A stretch of DNA of 64,000 bases from an uncultured Candidatus Entotheonella sp. (GTDB taxonomy: Bacteria > Tectomicrobia > Entotheonellia > Entotheonellales > Entotheonellaceae): NCBI GenBank assembly GCA_958295825.1, contig OY282375.1, positions 2,527,489 to 2,591,488 on the forward strand. The letters are read 5' to 3'. A model generated the notes under the pieces. The model saw only the letters and a list, made by a program, of their open reading frames with translations, searched no databases and was not told the DNA's origin. Shown in pieces: positions 33,946-42,812 of this stretch (within the stretch, counting starts at the first letter, position 1; each line of letters starts with the position of its first letter). The translations under genes and the position numbers were made by a program.

Positions 33946-34848
33946 ATGCCGGAAGGTTTAAGCGTACGTACCCCCACACTCGAAATCGGCTATGAGGCGC
34001 ACGGCAACGCCGACGGCTTTCCCGTCGTGCTGCTGCACGGCTTCCCCGACGACGTGCGGGCGTGGGACGATGTGGCGGCCCCGCTGGCGGCGGCGGGGTA
34101 TCGGGCGCTGGCGCCCTATCTGCGAGGCTATGGACCGACGCGGCTTTTGGATGACGCGACCCCGCGCATGGCCCAGCAGGCGGCGATGGCGCAGGATCTG
34201 ATCGACTTCCTGGACGCCCTGGGGCTCGACCGCGTCGGGCTGGCCGGATACGACTGGGGCGGTCGGGCGGCGTGCATCACGGCCATTCTGCAACCGGAGC
34301 GGGTGCGGGGGCTGGTGACCATCGGCGGTTACAACGTGCAGGATACCCTGTCGCCGCCGCGCCCGGGAACGGCGGTGGAGGAGCGCGCGTACTGGTATCA
34401 ATGGTATTTCAACACCGAGCGCGGGCGGCTGGGTCTGGAGCAGAATCGCTACGACATCTGCCGCCTGTTGTGGCAGGAGTGGTCGCCGACCTGGGCATTC
34501 GGCGACGCCACCTATGAGCGCACCGCACCTTCGTTCGACAACCCCAATTTCGTGGACTTGGTGATTCATTCCTACCGCCACCGGCACCGCAATGCCCCGA
34601 GCGACCCGCGCTTCACCGAGGTGGAACGCCTGCTGGCCTCGCGCCCGCCGATTACGGTGCCGTCCATCATCCTGCACGGCGCCGATGACACCGTGGGGCC
34701 TCCTTACCGTTCGGAGGGGGAGATGACGCAATTTCCGCCGGGCACCGTTCGGCGCGTCGTCCCCAAGGCCGGCCACTTCATGCCGCGAGAGCAGCCCGGC
34801 GTTGTGGCCGAGGCATTACTGGAGCTTTTTGACGGTTCGCCGGCGTAA
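33946..34848 (+). CDS. Alpha/beta hydrolase, epoxide-hydrolase-like
   Basis: 300 residues from the ATG at 33946, which has an AAAAGGAG site. The oxyanion segment VVLLHGFPDD leads, the nucleophile elbow is LAGYDWGG with an aspartate (as in epoxide hydrolases and haloalkane dehalogenases, not the serine of esterases), the acid is in HGADDTVG, and the histidine in KAGHFMPREQP. The cap region (YWYQWYFNTERGRLG) carries aromatic residues. Cytoplasmic, no signal peptide. The exact substrate is unknown. Confidence 0.87.
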   Translation: MPEGLSVRTPTLEIGYEAHGNADGFPVVLLHGFPDDVRAWDDVAAPLAAAGYRALAPYLRGYGPTRLLDDATPRMAQQAAMAQDLIDFLDALGLDRVGLAGYDWGGRAACITAILQPERVRGLVTIGGYNVQDTLSPPRPGTAVEERAYWYQWYFNTERGRLGLEQNRYDICRLLWQEWSPTWAFGDATYERTAPSFDNPNFVDLVIHSYRHRHRNAPSDPRFTEVERLLASRPPITVPSIILHGADDTVGPPYRSEGEMTQFPPGTVRRVVPKAGHFMPREQPGVVAEALLELFDGSPA

Positions 34849-34856
34849 ATCAGGCT

Positions 34857-35651
34857 CTACCTGCCGTAGCGGCGCTGGCGGCCTTGATAAGCGCGGAGGA
34901 CGCGCAGGAAATCACGTTTGCGGAAGGCGGGCCAGTGGACGTCGATGAAGAACAACTCGGCGTAGGCCATCTGCCACAGGAGGAAGTTGGAGACCCGCTC
35001 CTCACCGGAGGTGCGCATGACCAGGTCGGGGTCGGGCATGTCGTGGGTGTACAGGTATTGCGACACCAGCTCTTCGCAAATGCTGTCCAGATCGACCTTG
35101 CCGTCGCGGTGGTCACTGATAATGTCCTTGATCGCGTTCACCAATTCCTGCCGCCCCCCGTAGGCGAGGCAGACGGTAAAGACGAGGTCGTCATAGTCCT
35201 TGGTGGCCTTTTCGGCGGCGTCGATAGCCGTGATGACGCGGGCTGGCAGCAGGTGAAGCTGCCCCACGGCCTTGCAGCGCACGCGGTCGCGGTGGATTTC
35301 GCGGTCGTCGCAAAGTTCCAGGAAGCCGGATTCGTAGAGGTCGAACAGGGTGGCCAACTCATCGGGTGAGCGGCTCGTCAGGTTCTCGATGGAGAGGGCG
35401 TAGACGGTCAGGTACTTGACGCCGATGTCGCGGCACCAGCGCATCACCTCGCGCACTTTCTCCTTCCCCATACGGTGGCCCTGCTCGTTGCGCAGGCCGC
35501 TGCTGAGGGCGAAACGGCGGTTGCCGTCCATGACGATGGCCACGTGCGTGGGCAGCAGACCACGCCGCGTTTTTCGGGACAGGATACGGTCGTACAGCAA
35601 CCCGAAGCCGCCCTCGAACCAGCGCACCGATTCGGCTTCTTCTGCGCTCAT
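34857..35651 (-). CDS. uppS: Isoprenyl (undecaprenyl) diphosphate synthase
   Basis: 264 residues of the cis-prenyltransferase family. It makes the lipid carrier for peptidoglycan by adding isopentenyl units to farnesyl diphosphate. THVAIVMDGNRRFAL carries the catalytic aspartate, GHRMGKEKVREVMRWC and LTVYALSIENL follow, and the dimer-loop arginine region is PDLVMRTSGEERVSNFLLWQ. A GxxVR[WC] variant and the ENLTSRSPDEL segment look closer to archaeal/eukaryotic-type enzymes than to E. coli UppS. The usual neighbours cdsA and dxr are absent here. Confidence 0.9.
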   Translation of the reverse strand: MSAEEAESVRWFEGGFGLLYDRILSRKTRRGLLPTHVAIVMDGNRRFALSSGLRNEQGHRMGKEKVREVMRWCRDIGVKYLTVYALSIENLTSRSPDELATLFDLYESGFLELCDDREIHRDRVRCKAVGQLHLLPARVITAIDAAEKATKDYDDLVFTVCLAYGGRQELVNAIKDIISDHRDGKVDLDSICEELVSQYLYTHDMPDPDLVMRTSGEERVSNFLLWQMAYAELFFIDVHWPAFRKRDFLRVLRAYQGRQRRYGR

Positions 35652-36112
35652 GTCTTGGGTGGCGGGCGGCGGTTCTGTGCCCTGATAAATGGGTCCGTCA
35701 ACGAATTATCTCCTCACGATTTCCTGACTAAGAGTCCGTTCCTAAAATCGGTGAACATCCCCAAAGCAGGCAGGATTTTCACCGATTGCAGAGTGTTTGA
35801 CCAAGGTAAGCGCATTGGCGTCATCCGGTTAAAACCTGCGGCAGGTAGCTGTGATCCCCCACCCGGCCCGTTTGCGTCTGGCCTTCATGCCTCGCTTCTC
35901 GTCGTATCAGGCTCAGCGACCATGTGACGCAACACCGACATCGTTTGAGCGCCAGCAGCTTGGCGAATCTGACAGTCGTCTTCCCGAAAGCTCACGTCAA
36001 GCACCCAATGGAGGGGAATTATATCTGAATCAGCGCCGAAAAGCAGGGTTGCTCCAGTCTGTCGTTCTACTTGTTGTTGGGCTTGCGGCGGGTTTGATAT
36101 ACCCGGACATTA
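35652..36112 (-). pseudogene. ISAs1-family transposase remnant in a gene-free stretch
   Basis: On the minus strand about 36020-35885 reads LHWVLDVSFREDDCQIRQAA followed by AQTMSVLRHMV, the conserved end of ISAs1 (H-repeat) transposases, ending at a TGA at 35885. The rest of the element is missing. Nothing else is recognised between uppS and IS copy 3. Confidence 0.6.
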
Positions 36113-36946
36113 GGCTCAGGACCTATAAAAGGGTATCATGGGGCCTGTGATGAGAGTCAACACGCTGACGCCACTAGGAGAGCGATCATGTCCGAGCACC
36201 TCTTCTGGCTGGCCGACGACCCGTTTGACCGACTCAAGCCCCTGTTACCCAACAAGGTGCGCGGCGATGACCGAAAGGTCATCAGCGGCATCATCCACGT
36301 CATCCGCTATGGGCTGAAGTGGCGCGACGCGCCCGCCTGTTACGGACCCCACAAGACACTCTACAATCGCTTCGTGCGCTGGAGCAGGGCCGCGGTCTTC
36401 GACCGCATCTTCCAAGCCCTGGCCTCAGAAAGCACCGCCACCGCGACGGTCATGATCGACAGCACCCATCGGGGGGCGCATCGCACCGCAGCCAGCTTGC
36501 TGAAAAAGGGGGACTTTCGCGCTGCATCGGACGCCCCCGGGGTGGGCTGAACTCGAAGCTCCACGCCGTCTGCGACGGCGATGGCAAGCCCGTCGTGCTG
36601 CGGTTGACGGCGGGGCAGGTCAGCGACTACCGCGGGGCTGATACGGTACTTGACGCCCTACCGAAAGCCGATGTCCTGATAGCCGACAAGGGTTATGACA
36701 GCGACAGGTTGCGCAAGGCCCTTGCCGAACGTGGCATCAAGTCCTGCATTCCGGGCCGCGCCAAGCGCAAAGAGCCCATCGTCTACGACACCGAGTTGTA
36801 CAAGAGCCGCAACCTCATTGAGCGCCTGTTTGGCAGGCTGAAGGATTGTCGCCGCATCGCCACTCGTTACGACCGCTGTGCGCATACGTTCTTCAGTGCC
36901 ATCTGCATGGCTGCCACGGTTAGTTTCTGGTTATGAGTCCTGAGCC
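36113..36946 (+). mobile_element. IS5-family (IS427-like) element, copy 3
   Basis: 834 bp with the same ends as copies 1 and 2, and TA on both sides. It differs by a 12-bp in-frame deletion in orfA, a 6-bp insertion in orfB and several substitutions, so it is the oldest of the three. The bases beyond TA differ (TTAG left, CTAG right), supporting a 2-bp TA target. Confidence 0.9.
36188..36936 (+). CDS. IS5-family transposase, orfA/orfB frameshift (copy 3, altered)
   Basis: OrfA (36188-36550) lacks four codons after NKVRG and reads IDSTHRGAHRT instead of IDSTHLKAHRT next to the first aspartate. The slippage heptamer seen in the other copies is changed (aag ggg gac). OrfB (to 36936) keeps VLIADKGYDSD and LIERLFGRLKD. 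Activity is doubtful. Confidence 0.78.
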
Positions 36947-37092
36947 TAGAACCCACCAATTTCTACCTGATTCGTCTCTAGCCACTTGGAGCGATGCCCC
37001 ACTTCGTCAAGTTTGACGCCGTAGTGCTCTTGAACCGCATCTATAACGCGCTTCCGGTCCAAGTCATCGAATTTTATCGCCGTCTGTTTCAT
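36946..37092 (-). CDS. Truncated hypothetical protein
   Basis: 48 residues starting MKQTAIKFDDLDRKRVIDAV, with a GAGGA ribosome site, ending at the TAG that the IS insertion site provides (CTAG). The original gene evidently continued into what is now IS copy 3, and its end is not found on the other side. No family is recognised. Confidence 0.45.
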   Translation of the reverse strand: MKQTAIKFDDLDRKRVIDAVQEHYGVKLDEVGHRSKWLETNQVEIGGF

Positions 37093-37099
37093 GGTGTCT

Positions 37100-37625
37100 T
37101 CCTCTCCGAAATCCCCTTGTCTGGCGTCGTCCACGTCTCCGGATCGACCGAGGGTTGCCGCGTCGGTCCTCGCCCTAAGGTTGTCGGCCAACTCACCCCA
37201 ACCTTCCATGAAGTCTCTTGCATCATTGAATACGACAAAGACCATCACCACCAGCCTCGTAAAGCTGAGGGGCGGCTACGAGCAGCATCGCGTCATCAAG
37301 GCTGGAGATGTTGTCCGCCACGACGACCGATTGGCCCTTGGGTATCGCAACATAGCTGGCCCGTTCCTGACGGGGATCCAGCTTCGAGGGGACCGTATGG
37401 CGGGGCTCAGCAGGACGCCGAATGCGAGCTTGGCCAGCACCGGAAACTTGCCGGATTTGAACCAGCCGTTAACGGTGGTCTCGGGCACATCCAGAACCGC
37501 GCCGAGCTTGCGCTGCCAGCCACGACCATATCTTTGCTCGAATGCTGACTTGAGGTTCTTCTCATCGACATGTCTGGCCAGGCCTTCGCAAGGCGGCGTC
37601 GGCGGTCACTCTCAGTTCTTCCATA
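37100..37625 (-). pseudogene. Broken gene with helix-turn-helix-like start
   Basis: Conserved-looking pieces occur in different frames: MEELRVTADAALRR (start near 37622), then VDEKNLKSAFEQRYGRGWQR and LGAVLDVPETTVNGWFKSGK, a helix-turn-helix-like segment. KLDPRQERASYVAIPKGQSV and NISSLDDAMLLVAAPQLYEA follow in another frame. At least two frameshifts separate them. It may be the remains of a small regulator beside the methylase transposon. Confidence 0.5.
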
Positions 37626-37640
37626 TCACTAACCCTTTAC

Positions 37641-37661
37641 GCAATCATAAGTTATGGGCTT
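37641..37661. repeat. Left terminal inverted repeat of methylase transposon
   Basis: 21 bp, matching 41752-41772 in inverted orientation; similarity extends a few bases inward. It includes the methyltransferase stop codon (37652-37654). Confidence 0.88.
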
Positions 37662-38245
37662 AATAGTATGCCCTGCTGGGTACCCCGCGCAACCGCTCCA
37701 GGCGTGTCAAACCCTTTGCCGTCCAAGATTTCCGGCACCGATCGCATCTGCATGCGCGGGTACTTTAGACACAACACGTCCATATCACCTGCCTCGGCCA
37801 TGAAGCGCCGGAAGTTTTGCTCCTTGCGGTCGCCCAGTTTTTCCATGATGACCAGCCCAGCCAGCAGGGCGTCGTCGTTTTCAAGCACGCAGGTCACGGA
37901 TTGATACCTCCTGCCCACCTTTCACTTCAATCGCCATGCTTTGCAGGGTCGGCGTGTTTGGTAGAGCGAAGTACAAGCGTCCGTCAATCCCACCGTCGCC
38001 TGTGCGCCGGGTTGTCACGAAGCCGTCAACCTGTTCAACCGCCCACTTCTGAAAATGATAGGGGGGCTCGCTGCCACAGGTCGCGGGCGCCTTCCAGCGT
38101 GTGCGGGCTGCCTTCGATGGTGAAGTCGGTCCCCTCTGTCAAGCCAAGCCGGTCACGTAGCCGGATCGCTGCTATGCGCTTGACGGCATGGATAGCGATG
38201 TCAACGCCGATCCATTTCCGATTGAGATTGTGGGCTGCTTCAAGC

Positions 38246-39801
38246 GTAAGCGTTCAGGGGGTTGCCCCGCACTTGTCGTAAGCGTTCGGCGGGTGGAGCA
38301 ATGAGTGGGGTCATCGTAGTCAGGAGAGATCAGGCGGACGGTCGTGCATGAACGCCTCAAGGGCGTCGACCAACACCGAGAAGCTCGATTGCTCCAGTTG
38401 CCGACACGTCTGACGCAGCGACAGACTCCGCTGCACCCAGTCGTTACCTTTGGCGCTCGCCGTACCCAAAGAACCCTGACGCCACAACACACCAAAGCGT
38501 AAGGCGCGCTCCGCCCGGTTGTTGGTCGGCTCAACTCCCGACTCATTGAGAAACACCCATAGCGAACCCAGCTCGCGCCGTAAGTGCCTCACCAGGCGAC
38601 CCGCATCGTCAGGGCGCAACTCATAACGCCGCACGAAACGGCACAAACGGGCATACCAAGCTTGCCACTGACCACCGCTTGGCGGCGCATGAGCCATCTG
38701 ACACAATCGCTGAAGTTCCTTCAAGGCCACCTTGCCGCAATCAGCAAGGGCGGCTTGACGGCGCTGCGACAACTCCCGAGCACGACGCACGAGGTGCGCC
38801 AGACAGGTCTGACGACGGTTGCCCCAGCCTTGATACACCCCGTAGCCGTCGCTGACCAGGATGCCGCGCCAATCCTTTATCAAAGACCCGAAGGCTTCCT
38901 GCGAACGCTTGGCATGAATACGGTACAGGGTGACGGTATCCGTGACCATGCTCCAGAGCCACTGCAAGGCATGGCGACAGTACCCAGGCGTCTCATCCAC
39001 ATAGCCCACCCGCGCCTGGCGGGCCAAGGTGGCAATCGCCTCATCGTGTGGCGCGATGGCCAGGGAGGTGCGGTCGATGAGACGCTGAATCGCACCCAGG
39101 CTGATGGGTACCCCCAGGACGGAACGACAGAAGTCCTGCACGCCACGCCGGGAGATTCGCTGCATGGCGCTGAGTTCGCCAATCAAGGCCGTCAGGCGCG
39201 GGCCATAGCCGCTTTGCTGCGCCTTGGGGAGGCGGGCTCTGAGCAGCTTGCCGCAGCCCGTACCCCTACCCTGGTGCAAGACCCAGTGCGTGACGGCCAT
39301 CTCGACAGGTGGCAACTCCGTGACTTGATGGGTGTGATACGGCGCCACGTGGCCGGATACGCCTTGGCCGCAAGGACAAGGTTCGGGATAGATGGCCCGC
39401 CGCTCGGTGGGACGGAGCAACTTGGGACCTGAACCCGGGTGTCCCTTTCGTGCGCCCCGTTTGCCCGTGGGCTTGTCCGTAGGGTCCGTGGGTCTGTGGA
39501 AGGGTGAATCCGACGAGGGTGGTTTGTCGGAGGTCTTGGAGGTGCGTTGCGAGCGCTGTTGGAGTTGCTCGATTTGCTGTTGGAGTTGGGCCAGACGCTG
39601 ATGCAGGGTGAGGAGATGGGCTTGTACGACCGGTGGTGTTTGCTGCCAATCGGTTTGCGACAGCGGCTCAGGCGGTATCGACGGCGCCATTCGGGATTTC
39701 CTGAAAACAGGGCCAATAGGAGAATGCGGAACGAGTGACCCTAGCCGATGATAAGGCGGTCATGCAACAGACAAGGGCAGGGCAACCCCCTGAACGCTTA
39801 C
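38246..39801 (-). mobile_element. IS66-family (ISBst12-type) insertion sequence, intact
   Basis: Ends gtaagcgttcagggggttg and its inverted copy, starting with the GTAAGCG typical of IS66. An exact 8-bp target duplication CTTCAAGC is present at 38238-38245 and 39802-39809. There is a single transposase gene and no tnpA/tnpB, as in the ISBst12 group. It lies within the methyltransferase passenger gene. Confidence 0.92.
38320..39690 (-). CDS. IS66-family (ISBst12-type) transposase
   Basis: 456 residues, complete. A leucine/glutamine-rich coiled coil (HQRLAQLQQQIEQLQQRSQR) leads, then a basic SDSPFHRPTDPTDKP region and a zinc-finger-like YPEPCPCGQG. The DDE core has RVGYVDETPGY, ILVSDGYGVYQGW and VEPTNNRAERALR, with the NNxAERxLR motif diagnostic for IS66. 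The gene is undamaged, so this IS is probably recent and potentially mobile. Confidence 0.93.
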   Translation of the reverse strand: MAPSIPPEPLSQTDWQQTPPVVQAHLLTLHQRLAQLQQQIEQLQQRSQRTSKTSDKPPSSDSPFHRPTDPTDKPTGKRGARKGHPGSGPKLLRPTERRAIYPEPCPCGQGVSGHVAPYHTHQVTELPPVEMAVTHWVLHQGRGTGCGKLLRARLPKAQQSGYGPRLTALIGELSAMQRISRRGVQDFCRSVLGVPISLGAIQRLIDRTSLAIAPHDEAIATLARQARVGYVDETPGYCRHALQWLWSMVTDTVTLYRIHAKRSQEAFGSLIKDWRGILVSDGYGVYQGWGNRRQTCLAHLVRRARELSQRRQAALADCGKVALKELQRLCQMAHAPPSGGQWQAWYARLCRFVRRYELRPDDAGRLVRHLRRELGSLWVFLNESGVEPTNNRAERALRFGVLWRQGSLGTASAKGNDWVQRSLSLRQTCRQLEQSSFSVLVDALEAFMHDRPPDLS

Positions 39802-40849
39802 CTTCAAGCGTGGTGGCGCAGCCACAGAAGGGATCAAACACAACGTCCCTCTCGTTGCTGCTCGCCTTGATGATGCACTCAAGTAAGGTGACTGGCTTTT
39901 GGGTAAGAAAGCCGAGCCTTTCTTTGGCTGAAAGAGGCGGGATGTCTACAATAATGTCCTGGGCGGGAACACCCTCCATATCGTCGAGATACCGCTTGAA
40001 GCGGGGCACGCCATCCCCGCCTGACGGCCAATTGATGCGCCCCTCACCGTCGAGATAGTCCAGTGCGGCATACACCGATTTCGGAACAAAGGCACCGCCT
40101 GGAAAGGAGCAAGGGGGAGCCCAATCCGCCCTTTGAGCGTGGGACCGTGGCCTCGCCATAGCATGCCGGATTCGCCATCACGAGTGCCAGCACCTGTCAA
40201 ATCCCGAGTTGGTAGCCTCCCTTGGAATCTTCATTCCGGTAGAAGCTGTCCACGTAATTTTGATCGTAGGGCTGAAGCACACGGTTCCATTCGTAGCGGG
40301 CAGTTTTTGAATAGAACAGGATTGTATCGTGAATTGGCCCCCATCATTTTGCTCCGCCATACGCAGAGGTCCGCTTCCATATTACCTCGCTCCTGAAATT
40401 TTCATGTCCGAAGATGGCGTCCATAAGCGCTTTGATATAGTGGCTGGCGGTCGGATCGCAGTGCAGATAAATCGAACCAGTTGGCTTCAGGATGGGTTTC
40501 ATTTGCAAGAGGCGCTCCGCCATATACGTCAGATAGGCCAGCAGACGCGGCTGCGTGTGACGCAAGGCGTGAAGCCACAGTTTCCACAGCTGTGCCGCCG
40601 CATCGTCAATGCCAGCATCACGCATCAGCACGGGCATGTACTGGATGGCACGCTGGCGTTCCGCGTCCAGCGTCCACAGGTCGCAAAACGCCTCGATCTG
40701 GTCTGGCAGCACCCGTCCCGTTTCGTCCTTGTAAATGGCGTTGTAGTTACGATTGCTGTTGAAGGGCGGGTCCAAGTAGATAAGGTCTACACTACCGAGG
40801 CCCATGTATTCCTGCATCACGGTCAGGCAGTCGCCGTAGTAGAGTCGGT

Positions 40850-41704
40850 TCATGCGAAGCACCCCCGCAAGAAGGCACGGAAGGCGTTGTCGTTCTTGCG
40901 CATGTTGTATTTCCAGCACGCCTCAGCCAAGTACAGCAGCGTATAGGGCAATGGTGAGCTGGCCATACCCGGCCCGCTTGAGCAGGCTCCAGAAGCCCTC
41001 AATCGTGTTGGTATGCGTGCTGCCCAACGTAGGCTGGGCTATGATTGATGACCGCGTGCTTGACGTGCTTGCGGACGCCGTTGTTAACCCTTCCATTCGT
41101 CCGTGATGAGCAGCGAGCCGTCAGGGTCGATATTGGCCTTGATGAAGCGCAGCAGCGGCCGTACCCGAAAGGCTGGTGGACGTGCTGGCGAACACGCGGC
41201 CGCCACGTTCAACGGCTTGCTTGCTGGTGCCGCGTCCTTTCTTGGCGGGCTTGTCGTCTTCGCGCTTGTTTCCCTTTCGGGGCTTGCCGCCTAGGTAGGT
41301 CTCGTCCATCTCGATGATGCCCTGGAGCAATTCGCGTTCGCTCGCCACCATGGCAACGCGGATGCGCTGCTGCATGTACCACGCGGCAGGCTGCGAGACC
41401 CGAAGGTCGCGCGCAAGCTGGCAGCTGGACAGGCTTTTCTTGGCGTTTACAATCAAGCCGATTGCCAAGAGCCACTTTTGCAACGGGATGCGGTCTTTTG
41501 CATGATGGTGCCGGACAGCACGTTGAAGCTGGACTTGCACGCATGGCAATTCCAGCGGCCCACTTTATCCAGTTCGTTCTTGCGGGCCACCTTGTCGCTT
41601 TTGCAATATGGGCAGGTCGGGTTGTCGCCCCAACGGACGGTTTCAAGGTGTTTGATACAGGATTCTTGAGTCGGGTACTTGCTGAAAATGCTGATCAGGT
41701 TCAT
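40850..41704 (-). pseudogene. IS1595-family transposase of methylase transposon, decayed
   Basis: Starts MNLISIFSKYPTQESCIKHL, with the zinc ribbon CPYCKSD...WNCHACKSSF. After a frameshift near 41495 it continues IPLQKWLLAIGLIVNAKKSL and MDETYLGGKPRKGNK. Another shift near 41190 puts the second aspartate and NTIEGFWSLLKR-type part in other frames. The end LLYLAEACWKYNMRKND is again recognisable, and the TGA overlaps the methyltransferase ATG. The transposase is dead; mobility would need help from another copy. Confidence 0.78.
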
Positions 41705-41751
41705 GGCATCACATCCTCCTGGTAAATGTACCAGGTGGTGCATGAATTATC

Positions 41752-41772
41752 AAGCCCATAACTTATGATTGC
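41752..41772. repeat. Right terminal inverted repeat of methylase transposon
   Basis: 21-bp inverted match to 37641-37661. Confidence 0.88.
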
Positions 41773-41868
41773 GATGATCAAAAAGCCGACCTGCTTGATG
41801 ATTACCGCAAGCAATTTCCCGCAGCCGAGCGTGAAGACAAGGAGTTGCCAGAAATCCCTGCCATTTAA
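41773..41868 (+). pseudogene. C-terminal tail of an unidentified gene
   Basis: Reads DDQKADLLDDYRKQFPAAER and on to a TAA at 41868, directly from the transposon end. The acidic, proline-ended tail looks like a genuine protein C-terminus whose body was displaced by the transposon. No family is recognised. Confidence 0.35.
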
Positions 41869-41947
41869 TTCTGTCGTGTTATCCTAAAGCAGTCTTGTTA
41901 TTGTCCAATTTCGTTCAAGTCGCCTGACATCTTTCTGAACCCTCACC

Positions 41948-42205
41948 GTGGACGACATCGACGTGTTTTTCGTCGTCCCCGCCGACCTCGCCCAGACCAT
42001 GGGCCACATCGGTAACCATACCCACCCGGACGTGCAAGCCACCATCGACAATGCCCTGGCCCAGATCATTGCCGTCAGCAGAACGGCGGGCACGCTGGCG
42101 ACGGACGACAACGTGGAGCGTTACCGCGACGCCGGGGTGCGCTTCTTTCTGACGGGCTGGACCAATCGGGTATCGCAGGGGGCCAAGGCTTTTTTGCAGC
42201 GGGTG
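41948..42205 (+). pseudogene. HpcH/HpaI aldolase C-terminal fragment
   Basis: Reads VDDIDVFFVVPADLAQTMGH, TIDNALAQIIAVSRTAGTLA and FFLTGWTNRVSQGAKAFLQR, which is the last third of an HpcH/HpaI family aldolase, including the metal-ligand aspartate. It is not a duplicate of the intact gene at 912, being clearly different in sequence. The N-terminal two thirds are gone; the right side joins IS DNA. Confidence 0.72.
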
Positions 42206-42229
42206 CGGTGGGCAGTCCGTGACAGCTTG

Positions 42230-42513
42230 ATGTTCATCGAAAAAGGCCGGGCTGAGGTGTCCGAGGAAGGTGCGCCATGCCGTGAGCCAGACCTGCTGAT
42301 CTTCCCAGCTGCGCAGACGGCGCCAGCAGGTGCTGGGCGAGGGATAGGAAGCGAGCAAGGTCTTTGCAGCGCGCCACTGCGAAGGACCCACAAGACACCC
42401 TCGAAACCGGGACGCTTGGGGACCGGTTTGGGTCCACCCCAAGGCGAGGCTTGGGGTTCAGGCAGGAAGGGAGCCATTTTGTCCCCTGCTCGCCACTTAA
42501 TTCACTCTGATGG
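42230..42513 (-). pseudogene. IS5-family (second type) transposase N-terminal fragment
   Basis: Pieces HQSELSGEQ, APFLPEPQASPWGGPKP and FEGVLWVLRSGA match the start of the transposase at 20961. Frameshifts and a truncation at both ends leave about 90 codons. It separates the aldolase fragment from the DUF3368 fragment. Confidence 0.7.
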
Positions 42514-42812
42514 AGGCTTCCGACTCCCTGCTCGTCCTGGATGAGCGGGACGCGCGGCGCCATGTCATCGCAATGGGATTGGAGATTACGGGGACAGCCG
42601 GTATCTTGCTGTTGGCGAAGGAACGCGGCATTCTCATTCGATCGTCTTCAGACATTATCCCTTCGTTGACCCTCTCAGAGACCATCCGCAAAATTGCCCC
42701 GCGCTTGGTTGCAATAAACCAGGCAATCATGCAGACTTACGCCGTTTTTGTCGCCACAAGCCTGCGGGCAACACGTCTCCCCGCCCCGGAGCCCAGCGAA
42801 CAGCGCTTATGA
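42510..42812 (+). pseudogene. DUF3368/PIN-like toxin C-terminal fragment
   Basis: Reads SDSLLVLDERDARRHVIAMG then ITGTAGILLLAKERGIL, the conserved second half of DUF3368 PIN-like nucleases, in which DERDAR holds active-site acids. The N-terminal half was removed by the IS fragment; the ATG at 42510 is part of the IS junction. The final TGA overlaps the mlaE start as ATGA, so residual translation of this frame may feed mlaE translation. Confidence 0.65.

Larger units (their letters stand above)
37652..40853 (-). pseudogene. Beta-class DNA methyltransferase passenger, IS-interrupted and frameshifted
   Basis: Starts MNRLYYGDCLTVMQEYMGLG at 40853 with motif IV LIYLDPPFNSNRNYNAIY. After a part reading HDTILFYSKTARYEWNRV, frameshifts occur near 40200 and 40120. 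Motif I DPFCGCATTLE is at about 39830. The IS66-type element enters right after it (38246-39801). The C-terminal part continues with TEGTDFTIEGSPHTL, GGIDGRLYFALPN and SMAIEVKGG, then FRRFMAEAGDMDVLCLKYPR to the stop in the terminal repeat. An extra G in the run near 38060 shifts the frame compared with the copy at 20442. DPPF suggests N6-adenine (or N4-cytosine) methylation. The GGIDG...EVKGG tail looks like a fused nuclease-like domain. Confidence 0.82.
37641..41772 (-). mobile_element. IS1595-family transposon carrying a DNA methyltransferase
   Basis: Perfect 21-bp inverted repeats (37641-37661 and 41752-41772, beginning gcaatcataagttatggg) bound the element. Minus-strand order is a decayed IS1595-type transposase, then a beta-class methyltransferase whose ATG overlaps the transposase TGA and whose stop lies inside the left repeat. 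A 1556-bp IS66-type element sits inside the methyltransferase; without it and its 8-bp duplication the transposon is about 2.57 kb. No flanking 8-bp duplication is visible. The architecture parallels the element at 18021-20441. Confidence 0.82.

Noticed and set aside
36946-37251. 101-codon minus-strand frame starting MVMVFVVFNDARDF
   Set aside because: Only the part from the internal ATG at 37092 has a ribosome site; the upstream part belongs to another broken gene in different frames.
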